Assembly (NCBI GenBank): GCA_050084515.1
Contig: CM114275.1
Location: 7,750,001 to 7,814,000 of the forward strand
Source of the DNA: Blasia pusilla
Lineage: Eukaryota; Marchantiophyta; Marchantiopsida; Blasiales
DNA: 64,000 nt
Direction: 5' to 3'
The translations under genes were made by a program, and so were the position numbers. The notes below the pieces were generated by a model. The model made no database searches. It was not told where the DNA came from and worked only from the letters and a program-made list of their open reading frames with translations. Shown here in pieces: positions 1-11,365 of the stretch; positions within the stretch are counted from its first letter, which is position 1, and each line of letters starts with the position of its first letter.

Positions 1-1753
1 CCCATGATGTCTGCAATACCTGCAGACAAAATCGTTTCTTACATTAGATTGCAGCAGAATATGATGACTGCCACAATTGACTCTCTACTCAGCAGGTGGA
101 CAAGATATACCACTAGTTTAGGTTCAAAATTGGTGCGGTTCACACACAACTTGTAACTACGTACCATCACCCCCACACATCAAGGCCAGAGCAATCATGC
201 CAACGGGTGATTGTCGCCAAAACAATATTGTGCTGGTGTACAACACCACGACATAGTACAAAGGTCCCCTCAAAAGCTCCCTGCATTCAATTCCAAATAG
301 ATGAGCAGAAGATATGGATGTTTCACATCCCAAGGAATTATTGAGGTTGCTCATCAGCGCACTTGGAGACGTTGTGTTCCTTCCAAAAGCCAGCAACGGA
401 GCAAAATACTCAGGAATATGCACACATCCCACTTGGAATGCTTCTGGATCTTGAATAATCCTCACTTTCCAAGAAGACCATGAACGATATACCTGGATTC
501 ACCACTGCGGCTCATGGACTTGACTAGTCCTTCATCCTTTAGTATTCCCAGTCCATACACCAGAAGTCTGATTCCATTCGCCAGTGGCACCACCCCGGCG
601 AAAAAAGGAGCCCAAGGAGAAGAGCTGTTCAGCCAAAGTTTCAGTGTCAGTGTATCGCTAATCTGATGCTACTTCAGGCGAAAAAAACTCTAAAAAGTGA
701 CCTTTGTACATGACACGAAGCCTTCGATCACAAGTAAATGCAGTTGTCATTGCGAATGCAGAGAAGTGTAGACTTCCAGTGGATGGAGGTAGGAATGGAG
801 ACGTATGATACCTGAAAAAGGGCCAGCAGAGCATGTAAATGAGCCCTGAAGAAATGTGGACGAGCTTTCGGCTCAGTTTCTGTGACAATCACATCCGACA
901 GTAGTAAGTGCGCATTGTCCGAGACAAGTCGACGATGAAGAAACTCCCGAGAGATACGATTTACAGACACTTCTTCGTAAGAGAAATTCCCGTCGAAACG
1001 ACGACACCAGTTCACAAAAAATAAACAATGAATCGATGAACTGATTGATTGACCACAGAGGCCCAAGAGGGGCAATTGAAGTTGAAAACATGAAATATTT
1101 CTAGTAAGCCAGATCCTGCAAGACAAGCGGCAGAAAAAGAAGCCACAGCGTTGTCTTGAGAAAGTCCGCGTCCTTCCGTTAGGATTCGGAGCTCTACTCA
1201 CCTGCCCAACTATCTGCTTGCTGGTGAAGAAGTCAAACAAGCGCACCCAAATAAATGCTCCAACGAGCACTACAACCGTCAATCCAGCGTCGTGCTGCAG
1301 CGAACTAGATTCAAACGAGTGACTGCTAGGAAATTCTTCAATGATGGTCTGCGTCCATCCCCTCTCATCTCCTTCACCAAGTTTAGGATGAGAATTGAAG
1401 GTGACGCCGGTCTCCCATGATTCCGGCCTGATATGAACTCCCACATCTCTAGCCCTAGACCGAATGGCTTGCAGCTGGCCACACCTTGAAAGAGTTGACG
1501 AATTTCTTGGACGTGACTTCCATATGCTACTCCTGTATGAAGGAGACGACAAGGACGATTGCGATTGGTAGGAGGAAGTGCAACGGGACCGCGTTTGCGA
1601 GAGGCCAGCATAATTGCCCGTGAGGAGGAAGGAATTTCTAGTAACTGACGGCAAGTAGTCTGTCACGGCAAGCGTGTACGCTGGTACACTCTCGCATTCA
1701 CAACCCGAAGATGAAATTCCACTGAATGGGCGATGCAGTAATGCAGATGTCAT
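1..1753 (-). CDS. VTE5: Phytol kinase / farnesol kinase (VTE5/FOLK family), partial
   Basis: The family phosphorylates phytol (VTE5, tocopherol salvage) or farnesol (FOLK) in plastid membranes using a nucleoside triphosphate. Five exons splice in phase: 1753-1202, 879-812, 657-493, 280-165 and 19 to beyond the left edge, all with GT-AG borders. Exon 1 (184 codons) starts with a Ser/Arg-rich stretch of about 110 residues that looks like a plastid transit peptide and ends in a hydrophobic segment (AGLTVVVLVGAFIWVRLFDF). Exon 2 gives LSRKLVHISSGLIYMLCWPF, the family's first signature. Exon 3 gives GIRLLVYGLGILKDEGLVKS. The exon 3/4 joint gives MSRSGESRELLRGPLYY, and exons 4/5 give LMCGGDGIADIMG, the conserved GDG region. 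About 300 residues are present; the C-terminal membrane part lies outside the window. VTE5 and FOLK cannot be told apart from this portion. The start is the first ATG ahead of the transit-like stretch. Confidence 0.88.
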
Positions 1754-3120
1754 GATTGGTTGGATATACTCTTCCGATAAAATGATTGGGCGGTCAGGTC
1801 AACGTGACCCACACTGTAGTAGAGGAGAGTCGGACAAAATCCACCGAAACAAACCCCCTTCGCTCTGTTACCGAGCTCAATTGCAAATTTCCAGGATCAG
1901 GGGGGGAAACTGCTCATGGTACTCCTTGAGCGCTTCATAGCCCTCCCGGAACCGTAGAGGTCTTGCGTAGGGATGGAGAAAACATCTCAGCGTCTTCTTG
2001 CTCATCTGTAGCTCTGCAGAATCCAACTTTGCCCGCCAAACCACCATAATGGGGGGAGGAATCGTATGGACTACCATGCGCAGCACACCCTGCTGCCGCT
2101 CTCTTCTCAGATGAAGTCATCGACTAGCACCGCATCCATTTGGAGCGCTAGAAGGCTCTCAAAGTTCTTGGCAGAAGCTCTGCGACAATTCTGCCTCTTG
2201 CTTGCCAGAGCCTTCCCACCAGACGTGGAATTGACTCGCCGCTCTGAGATTGCGCAACTTCCGCTCCTTCCGCGTTCACAGACATTCCTTCCTCGCAGGC
2301 ACCGCCTTCAAACCCGACATGTGTGTTCTGTTTTCACCTACGCACCCGGAAATGGATAATTCAACATAAATGCCCTCGTGTTCAATTATACGCGAACGAT
2401 AGATAGTCGCTGCCCATGGACACCAAAGCGCACAGCGAGAGGCTCCCGGTTTTCACGCCGACGCTTTCTCATGTAGCGGCATCACATTCCTCCGCATCTT
2501 TTTCTTTCTATCCGCGCGATTCCTCGAATTCGAGCCCGCGTGGAGCTCCAACTCTCGGCTGCCGAATGCTTACGCTGGCGTTTTGGACATCCCTAAAGGC
2601 TAAACTCATCGGCGCAAACAGTAGAAGAGACGTGATTACCACTCAGCCAAAGCTTGGTATGGGTCGGCTCCAAAGCTACTACGATGGAGACCTCTTGACT
2701 ACAATAGATAATCGCATTTCTCTAGGGGAGATGATGGGCATAATCCGCAAGGACCTCTCTCCATAACCCCATACATCTCTATGGTTAGGAGGACGAATTG
2801 ATGTCCACCGTGGAGTCGAATGTAGAAATAAGTCTTTTTCACCGCCGCCGTCGCTGCTCCTCCTTGTAGCAATCTCCCTTATGCTACCACTTGGGTTCGC
2901 ACAACCTCCCCCGTAGGATTTGTCACCACAACGTCCGCCGCCGCCACCATCTAGGCCTCTCGTGTCATAAAGATCGCATGGATAAGGAAATCCCACATGA
3001 AGTACTGCCTCTCTCTTTGCACGTGGAAGTCACTCTCGCGAGCAATACTGAACATGATATCCTGCACAACATCGTGAATGGCAATCCTCTCAACCCCAAC
3101 GGGACAATGTGCCAAATGCA
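1754..3120. other. Intergenic, no recognisable gene
   Basis: This stretch holds only short open frames on both strands (for example 2066-2359 and 2416-2766, plus) without recognisable motifs. It includes the region directly upstream of the kinase start at 1753, so the kinase promoter should lie in its first part, but no clear TATA box stands out. Confidence 0.4.
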
Positions 3121-3129
3121 CACCAAGTG

Positions 3130-4110
3130 GATCAAGACTACGGCATCACTAGTAGTATGTCGTACCAACCATTGATGGTTGGGGGAGGCTCAGTCGGAAC
3201 CGCATTGCCGAAGTGTAGGTAAATGGTGGGATACGTAAAACCGAGATGAGGGGACAAGCCCCCACCCATGAGTCTGCCCCCTTTCCGAAGCAAGAGCGAA
3301 AACGTGCCCAAGCCCCCATGGGAATATCCCCGTCTCACATAGTGACTCTAAAAAATGCCTCAAAGTGGGCTTCCATCAAAGAAGATTTTAGCCCAAACTG
3401 ATTGGTGCTAACTAAGGAGGACAAAGTAGGGAGAACGGCTCTAGCCTCACCTAGAAGGAAAATCTTTACATGCTCTAAGGGAAGACTGTAGTAAGAACAT
3501 CCCAATCTCAACCTGGGATACATAATGTATAAGAAGTGGTCTACACCTAATCATAAATCTAGAGCAAAGAAAGGGTGTTGCTATGGCCCAACTCCCCATA
3601 TAAGTCGAGGGCGCCACTAATTCCATCGAGAGAAGATCTACTCCACCAAAGGAAATCAGCCAAGAGGCCTCTTTACGAGCTAGCTCCCCCATGGGGCACT
3701 CAAAGGAACCGCGTTCTTAAAGGTCTCACACACCTCTAGGATCTTCTTGTCAAAGGATCTATAGAGGGTCGAAAGATGACTAGACATCCAAAGAGTTCTA
3801 GTGAGATAGCTAGATCAACGAGAAAAAAAAATGTCGTAGGTGACTAAAGGGTCATGAATCCTCATGAGATCATCGACGTAGAGTAGATCCTCCGTAAGAG
3901 CCGCCACTGCAAAACTCAAAACAAAGTCCTGGCTCCTGAGCGGGACTCTAAGGACGCGAAGCTCTTGGACAAATGTCATAAATCCGTCACATAAATGAAG
4001 ATCTTCCAGTAGGCCCAATGAAGACCAAGCCTTGCACTTCTCCACCTTCACCGCAAGGCCGACTTGTGCCAAGTGTGCAGAAAAGTTGTATGCGCACAAC
4101 ATTGACTATG
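3130..4110 (-). pseudogene. LINE-type reverse transcriptase relic, C-terminal part
   Basis: Minus-strand fragments in several frames resemble the part downstream of the catalytic core in plant non-LTR reverse transcriptases. One fragment (4102-3815) contains GLAVKVEKCKAW followed by LRVLRVPLRSQDFVLSF and a helix ending LLYVDDLMRIHDP. A second (3692-3447) contains ASWLISFGGVDLLSMELVAP and then TYMGSWAI, the thumb-region signature. The same signature recurs in the relic at 43.9-45.9 kb, so the two belong to one family. Frames change and stops interrupt throughout, and no palm motifs A-C are seen here. It is a dead copy. It lies between the kinase gene and a repeat field. Confidence 0.6.
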
Positions 4111-4620
4111 TGGGTGCCTTATGCAATTCACAAGGTAGGGCCATGGATTGTTCCCTAGTACAGAGGTTGTGAAAGATATATTGCAAGGCCAAAAGACACA
4201 AGGCGAGGTCTTGGCCGATAAGAACTTCTTAGCATCCATGGTAAGTCCCTCAAACTCTAGTATTATTGTAGCCTCTACCATTTTGTTATTTTGAGTAGAG
4301 ATACTAACTTCACATTGCGTGTATGGTGCAACATGACATGTCACATCTCAGTGAACCTAAGATAGAGTAGAAGTGGAAACAGATACGCGTGCATACTTTA
4401 ACTAGCTTTGAATGCCATACCTCATTCAATCAACTAGTGGGAGGAAATGTCCATTTGGAGGATTGTGACTATAGTGAGGGTAAGGACAAGGATTCATTAT
4501 CCAAGTGCATTAAAAATTATTGTACAGTCTCTAATATGTAGTGACATATTACAACCATATTGAACTTATGCCTTAGTTCTTGTCCTTGACTTTCTATAGC
4601 TCCCAAACATCACTCTTGTT
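4111..4620. other. Unassigned stretch
   Basis: No gene or repeat was recognised. One open frame on the minus strand (4344-4048) has no family resemblance that I can name and overlaps the end of the RT relic. Confidence 0.3.
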
Positions 4621-4621
4621 G

Positions 4622-4885
4622 GTGCCACATCTTAGTTAGCTGATAGGTAGAAGTCTTCTACGTCGACGGCATAGAGGGTCAACGGGCGATTTGGGTGTAA
4701 CTTCGTCTTGAGATATTGGATGAGGTTGACGACTGGTTTGTTGCGTCAGGAATATTGTTTTGGCGATTCCCCTTTGTTGCTATTTTTGGCTAAGTGACCC
4801 GTTGACCGAGTCAACGGTCACCCGATAATCTGTGCATGTAAGTTACCGTTTGGAGGCTATCACCAAGGCTATAAGAGAGGGAGAG
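4622..4885 (+). repeat. Dispersed repeat, copy 1 (LTR-like)
   Basis: About 250 bases match a second copy at 50797-51043 in the same orientation, at roughly 80% by eye. Both contain CACATCTTAGTTAGC near the start, then GATTTGGGTGTAACTT, then a segment around GTCAACG(G/A)TCACCCG, and end near GTTTGGAGG followed by an A/T-rich box (TATAAGAG here). The TATA-like box and the following pyrimidine/purine-rich leader suggest the promoter part of an LTR, but no matching terminal repeat pair was found. Confidence 0.65.
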
Positions 4886-5059
4886 ATCATTCCCAAGCCA
4901 ACTTTCTCATATTAGGCCTTAGGAGCACCTCTCTTTCTTGTGTATGTAGGAATTGGACTGCTAGTGTCCAGATTCCCTCATAATGGAGGGTGGATGTGGC
5001 TTCATACAAGTATCGAAGTGGACCTGCAACGTATCGAAACATATTTACCTACTATCTAA

Positions 5060-5285
5060 ACATATTTGCAAAGGGATTCCAAATTCCTAACAATCACATA
5101 TTCATTCGTGATGCAAAGGGATACTACAATCTTGAAAATCATAAATTCTTGATGCAACAAGATGCTAGAATTTGAACATTCACCAAAACAAACCCGATGC
5201 AACGGGATACAAGAATTTGCATATTCACCAAAACAAACCTGATGTAAGGGGATAGTAAAATCCTAACACTCACAAAGGAAAAACA
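5060..5285 (+). repeat. Tandem repeat, ~45-bp unit
   Basis: Units start at about 5110, 5151, 5196 and 5241 with the core GATGCAA(C/A)GGGATAC, and a weaker earlier unit is at about 5065. Spacing is 41, 45 and 45 bases. A short open frame (4990-5175) runs through the first units and ends in a stop, so coding use is not supported. Confidence 0.65.
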
Positions 5286-5289
5286 TTAT

Positions 5290-6310
5290 GCAAAGCAGTT
5301 TCTGAATCCCGAGGCCTTTGATGGATGCTATAGAGAAAAAATTGAGGTGACCAAAGGGGACCAAAGTGGAGGACGTGAAGGGGTTCAAGGCCTAGGCTGT
5401 AGATACCACAATTAGCTAAAGCAAGAGAATCTTCTAGTTGTGTTTGATCATTGTGCAATAGTCCATAAGATGTGGAGATATGTTAGTCAATGGCAATGTA
5501 ATGGCATGTTTCTATATTTTCCATGCTTTTATGTCATGGAACACCGCAAGTAGTTCCTAAGGTGCTTACTCACGCTGTGTAGAGAATCTTATGAGACCTC
5601 AAAGATCTCAAAAGCACGGGAGATTATCGAGAAATTATCAAGGGAGGATGGCCTTATGAAGCATGCGAAGACTATCAAATGGTAGTGTGGTGACTCTGAT
5701 CGAACGGTCCAATCATAAGATAGATTCTCCTATTTACTGAGAAAGAAATAATGGCATTGCATATAGGCGGCGGCCAATACAAAGAATTTCTATCTATATG
5801 CTATTTTGGGATTCTGACTAGTAGAACCTTATGCTAAATATCATGGGAGATTTTATCATCAAGTAGGACAATAGACAGAAATAGAACTAGGAGTTGCAAG
5901 TGTAGGAAAGAGGCAAGAAACTCAGCCAGAAACAAACCATGTTTGTGAGGGTAGTGCAGATCAAGCGGCGCTAAAAAATAGAGAAGTGGAACCAAGAAAG
6001 GGAAAATTAGAAAGCTTTAGCAGCTCTCCCAACACTTCAAATCTTGATACATAAGCAACAATATCAACATAAACTTACCTTCTTTGTGGCAGAATGACAT
6101 GACGATTGGGAACTGCTTCCAAACAATTAAAGGATTGACACTTGGTTATCATTAAGTGAAAGCACACAAGGACTTTCCGCTGGTCAACTCACATATTGTA
6201 TGCAGAAAGACGAGGAAAAAAATGGCAGAGCTTCGCCTAACATAGTTGATCACCACGGTTCCACAAGAGAAATGAGTGATGGGGGCAGTCCTCATGACTA
6301 CCCTGAAGAT
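5290..6310. other. Unassigned stretch
   Basis: No gene, RNA or repeat could be recognised in this moderately AT-rich kilobase. Confidence 0.35.
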
Positions 6311-6319
6311 ACCTTTTGA

Positions 6320-7370
6320 AGATTTTAGATCAAATTCATATTATCCATTGGATGGGCCTAAAAACATGTCCACCAATACAAAAAAACTTTTGGAAAAATC
6401 ATTTGAATAGATAAGATTTTTATTTTCAAACTCCAAGCTTCATATTTAATTATTTCTTTTTTTTGTATTTTCTATTTCATGTAGGTATTACATGAAAGAT
6501 TCACCAATTCGGCGATTCTCTTCATAGTCCACATATTTCCTTTAGTTTTTGGATCAAATTCACATTTCCCTATTTCCCTAAAATTAAAAAGCATCAATTG
6601 GAAACTAATGAACGATTGCGATCCTTTTTTTCATATTCCAAGGTTCATCTTTAAATCCTAATTTATTCTTTGGATTTTCTAAAAAAAAATTTCATGTGTG
6701 GATTCCAGTTTCTCCTCAAAAAATTGAAAAGTCTTATAACATGTGTTGTTGGATTGGGAAAAAGTTTCAAGGCCAAAACATCATTTTTAGTCAATTTTCT
6801 CGTATTTTATGCTACAAGTAAGCCTTAGGGATGAATGAGGTGTCCAGTGTCAATTCCCTTCATAGTCCATAGATTTCCTTTAGTTTGTGGATAGAATTCA
6901 CACCCATGGGATGTGCCTAAAAAAGTTCTCTTAAATGAAAAAAAAATTGGAAACTAATGAATGGATGGGATTTTTTTTCATATTCCAAGATTCATATTTA
7001 AGTCCTAATTTATTATTTTATTTTTCTATCTTTTATTTCAAGTGTGGATTTTAATTTCTCCTCAAAAAAAATCCTCAAAGTCTTATAACATGTGATCTCA
7101 AGTTGGGAAAAAGTTTCAAGGATAGAACATGACTTTTAGTCAATTTTCTAGTGATTTTATGCTACAAGTAAGAGATGAATGAGGTGTAGAGTACCAATTC
7201 TACTCATAGTCCATAGATTTCCTTTAGTTTTGGATAAAATCCACATTTATCCATTCGATAAGCCTAAAAAAGTGCCCGAAAACAAATACATTAACTGGAA
7301 ATATATGAACTCACTTTTCTTTTTCATACTCCAAGTTTTATATGTATCCAATCATTAACTGACACGTGTA
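6320..7370 (+). repeat. AT-rich tandem repeat, ~340-bp unit, about 3 copies
   Basis: The marker CATAGTCCA(C/T)A(T/G)ATTTCC occurs at about 6523, 6861 and 7205, spacing 338-344. Other markers recur at the same interval: AAACTAATGAA(C/T)G, GTCTTATAACATGTG, GGGAAAAAGTTTCAAGG and TTTTATGCTACAAGTAAG. A partial first unit begins near 6325 (GATCAAATTCATATTATCCA). The units differ by small indels and poly-A/T length. This has the size of a plant satellite monomer or of tandem internal repeats of a mobile element. Confidence 0.8.
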
Positions 7371-7679
7371 GTGAAGTGATTTCATTGCGTGTTCCTTATA
7401 TATTTCATTAGAGTTACTGCTTGGTGAATACATTGGACCCCATATTATAATAAGACCTCTAAAATATTTTTCTCAACCCTTCAGGCTATAATTCCTTTCC
7501 TACAATATTATGATTTATACAATAAAAGAAACCCCCTTCCTCCGATCGCTCATGTTAAAGTAATACGAGTAAGTGACAATTCCGAGGATTGAACCGGTTC
7601 CAGGACTAACGCTAAATGAGTCATGTATGTGCCTTAAGACTAACCTTAGTTAAGAAAGGGTATAACTACTCATAGGGAT

Positions 7680-8010
7680 AAAGACAAGGAAAGCAAGGTG
7701 TCAGGTCTTTTAGGATAGATCGTAAATATCTAGTAAAGCGCTTTAAAGGATACAAGAGGAAAGCCTCAAGAGGTTAAGGATGACATGCTGAGGCCACGGA
7801 TAACCTGAGAGGGCAGGTTTCCCCTTCGTTTCGGCTCATTTGGAGCCATGTAAAGAAGCTTAATATTTAAGATAAATTACCATTTTGAGCATAATTTACT
7901 TTCCACTTTGGGAATTGGCCCTTAATCTCCTACAATAGGTCAAGAGCCAAGGAGATGACCTCCGAGCATAAGTTATCGTGGAGAGAGTTTGGGAGAGGGA
8001 AGCGGTATAC
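7680..8010 (+). repeat. Dispersed repeat, inverted relative to 46.9-47.2 kb
   Basis: This stretch matches the reverse complement of about 46880-47210 at an estimated 70-75%. Shared landmarks in order are CTTTTAGG(A/C)TAGATCG, a TGAGGCCA box, GGTTTCCCCTTCGTTTC, CTCATTTGGAG, CTCCTACA followed by GTCAAGA(G/A)CCAA, and TTATCGTGGAGAGAG. A partial further copy of the last part lies at about 46600-46735. It is probably part of a retroelement terminal or leader region. Confidence 0.65.
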
Positions 8011-8029
8011 CCAAAGAGAGAAAGCTTGG

Positions 8030-8330
8030 TAGCTCTTTCTCTCTTTGTTGACCGTCTTGGAGATATTTTGGAGTTGGAGATTCATTGGAGATATTTTGAT
8101 ACTGAGGCGCGGTAAGAGGAGAGAAAGAGAGGAGAGAGGAGAGAGGAAACTACTTTCAACCCAAAGAGATAGTTTTTTTAAGAGAGTTTCCCTTGGGTTG
8201 AAGAGAGGAAAATTTTGTGTGAATTGTTTTGCACTTTTGTTCTCAATGCTTAGTCACTTCCACAAAATGTTTTCTCCTCTTCCACATTTTGGCAACCCGT
8301 CTAAATCCGGCGTGTTGCAACTTGCATAAA
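8030..8330 (+). repeat. Purine-rich tract and outermost palindrome copy
   Basis: A GAGAGGA-rich low-complexity tract lies at about 8100-8155, and a diverged copy of the 27-bp palindrome at 8291-8317, the left-most copy in the window. A 94-residue open frame (8045-8329) covers the tract but is purine-biased and has no recognisable domain. Confidence 0.5.
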
Positions 8331-8495
8331 ATTTAAAAAACTGAAAAATCATTGGAATAACAAATGTGGAACAAATCACTTTTTCCATCCAAGGTCAGGA
8401 AACAGTTTATAATTTTCCCTTGGCTGAAAAGAGTTCAAGCTCATAGTACAGATTCTGGCAAATGAAAGTACAATCGAAGACCTCATTTTGCACCC

Positions 8496-8747
8496 TCAAA
8501 ATAGTTTGTTTAAAATACTTCGCACTTCTTTGAGGGACAAAATTGGTTGGTGGATTCCTACTCCTACCTCCGACTCTCTTAAAACTACAAGCAACACATA
8601 GTACATGTGCTTACAAGGGAAATACCTTTTCCCACTTGTCTCTCTTTGGACAAAGTCATCATAGGAACATGTGGGAAAGCAACATATGTGCACCACATAC
8701 ACCCCTATGACATTTGAATTCACAGTGTTGTTGCTGATCCAATACAT
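8496..8747 (-). other. SWIM zinc-finger segment of the MULE relic
   Basis: The 83-codon frame contains CCFPTCSYDDF, then about 12 residues, then FPCKHMYYVLL. This is the CxCx(n)CxH arrangement of SWIM fingers, which sit near the C-terminus of MULE transposases. Its strand and order relative to the catalytic part (3' of it) fit one gene. Confidence 0.6.
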
Positions 8748-10033
8748 CCTTGCTATTCAATTGCCACTCTGAATCGAGCGGATGCGATTCGCTTTGCTCT
8801 CTTCACCATTGGCCTTCACATTCTGTTTCTCTTCATCCCATTTCTAGACTCAAACAAAAATAGTGGATTGAGATTATCCACCTTCTCCGGGTACATGTTG
8901 ACATCAATCTTGAGTTGAATCCAAAATGCGAAAGGTCTCTGTAATACGAACATGCTTCGAATTGCCTCCGTCTACAAGTCTGAAACTGTCACTTGTAAGA
9001 TTGTCCACTTCCTCCTAAGTGCAATTAGTACCTACACCAATGGGCCAAATCGTGGGGGTATTCCTTGGAGCTCCAATGGCAGTCGGATAAGACTTCCGGA
9101 AAGCGCAGGATTCATTTGGGCATAAGAAGTACTTCAATTGATCCCGGTAGTGGTGAAACAATCAAAGGTTTTGCGCCCCTAGAAGCCAGGCAGTGGTCGT
9201 CCAGTCCTTGTACAGTTCTTATTCAGGAAAGTGCCGCATGCTCTCCTAATACCATCATATCCTGCCCTACAAGTGGGTCCACGTCTAGGGTTGCTTTGAG
9301 ATATATGCCACCTTTTGAGGTTGCAATCCACCTTAATGACCGGAACCCCATACTGTTAAGCTATCCTAAAGACCGTATGTTGCGAACTTCCAGCAACATA
9401 AGGCTTTTGAAATAAAACATTCACTGATTTTGGAGAAGTTACTTCTACTCAAATTTGGGAGCAATCCGGGGTCTCCGAATACCTGGGCTGCGTAATTTCT
9501 TCATCCAAATCAATCACTAAGTTTGTTCCTCGATGTTGCGGCTTCACTTTCCTGAAGTCAATATACTTATCTGGTCTCGAGGAGTCTCGCTCGGACTGCT
9601 CTACCACCATCTGTATGGGACGTCTTGAAACATGCCCACGAATATCCCCACCAATATGGACGTCTTACTCAAGGGAAGTTCTTGCTATGCACCAATTGGA
9701 GACTTCCACATAGACTTTCTCATCACCAAATCTCATAGCGGCCTTGACGTAGAGCTCGTAAATCGAAGGTTCCTTTCCTTTGGTTATGCCTTTTGTGAGG
9801 AAGATATGGGATGCTGCAGACTATAGCATTGCCCTTGCCTGGTCTTGTTGGCATGCCTCCACAAGTGAAATTCTTTGGCATGCTTGTGACAACCTCCAGG
9901 AGGAATGAACACTCTCAGCTCCACTTGTGTTGGGACAGAGGGCATTTTCATGAATGTTCAATCCCTGCAACAACAGAAATATGAGAAGGGAACGAAAAAA
10001 GATTTGTAAGCAAAGGAAATAGCAACATATCAA

Positions 10034-11365
10034 AACCTGACGGGTTGCAAGTCGGAGGCATCCCATGAATGATTGTGCAACCTGTCGGTTTTTGACGTGT
10101 TACAACACCCATGAACCTCCTACTGCGACCCGTCGGATTCAGACGGGTTGCAAGTAACTTTGGCCACTCCGGGCTGGAAGATCCAAGTGCAAGTCGTCAG
10201 AATCCAACGGGTTGAACATGGATTTTCCAGCCTTAGACTTGACATGGGTTGCAAGTCGGAGGCATCCTTGGAATATCCCAGGAACCTCTTATTGTAACCC
10301 GGCACCCAAAAACCTCTTACTGCAACCCGTCAAAATCGGACGTGTCGTGCGAATCCACATTGTCATACAATATACATCGCTGACATACCATACTCACATA
10401 CATACATAACATAGACGAGAGCATCCACAAACACAAGTGTACCACAACTAAAATCCGTGAAAGACCTACTGTCATAAAACACGTATACAATCACATACAA
10501 TCGAGCCAAACCCACTCCACGATGGGAGAATCTAGGTCGAAGCTTGCAGGAAACACCATAGCCAAGAGCTCTACTCACTACCAAGGCTAACTCCCAACGC
10601 AACAGGCTCAACTCAAAGAACTGACTGTTCTTTGAGTGCACTCCACCTTATATCCTCCAACCTAAGAGCGGGCCCTACTGGGAAAGTCACCCCCAACTGA
10701 GTAACCCCCAACCCTATGTATGAAACCGCATCTCTACGAAGCCACTACGGTCCTACATAAGGAATGGCCTCTACTAGCACACTATACTCTACGACATAAT
10801 CCGTATGGTCATGACAGACGGGTTGTAAGAAGTAGGCCGGTCCGGTCTCGAAAATCCTTGTGCAACCCGTCGGATTCCGTTGGCTTGCAGGAAGTGTCCA
10901 GACATGAAGCTTTGCAACTTGTCAGAATTCGACGGGTTCTAGTTAACTTGCACTGATGCAACCTGTCTAAATGCAAGGAGTTGGAGACAGCCGCAACCTA
11001 TCTAAATGCGAGGAGTCGGAGAGAGACGCAACTACTTGGAATCCGACGAGTTGCAGACAGACGCAACCTGCCAAAATGCGACGGGCTGCAGGCTAAGTTA
11101 ACTCGCTAACTTCCAGCTTGCAACCCGTCAAGGTCAAGCTTTTTTCAGACCTTGTATACATGCAACTTGCAATCCGTCGGGATCCGACGGATTGCACACT
11201 CATGCAACCAGTCGGGTTCCGATGGGATTGCACAAATATTCTTGAGGCAATCTATGGGCTCCAACGGGTCTGACACTCATGCAACCAGTCAACGGGTCAC
11301 AAACATTCTTGATGCAACCTGTCGGGTTACGACTGGTTGCACACTCAGGCAACCAGTCGCATCCT
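10034..11365. repeat. Palindrome cluster P1 (~18 copies)
   Basis: Copies and variants of the 27-bp dyad (half-site GCAACCCGTCGGA, one central base, then the inverse) occur at about 10034, 10077, 10125, 10189, 10321, 10861 and 10913, and densely from 10958 to 11365. Four start at 10958, 10993, 11028 and 11063, an exact 35-bp period. The copy at 11169-11195 has matching changes in both arms (AATCC against GGATT). The stretch from about 10410 to 10800 between sub-blocks is nearly free of copies. The cluster lies inside the MULE relic, between its catalytic and SWIM parts. Confidence 0.85.

Noticed and set aside
728-1201. Single 341-residue minus-strand protein ending at 728
   Set aside because: The part after 1202 is intron read-through: a GT donor lies at 1201-1200 and the family signature resumes in phase only after the acceptor at 880.
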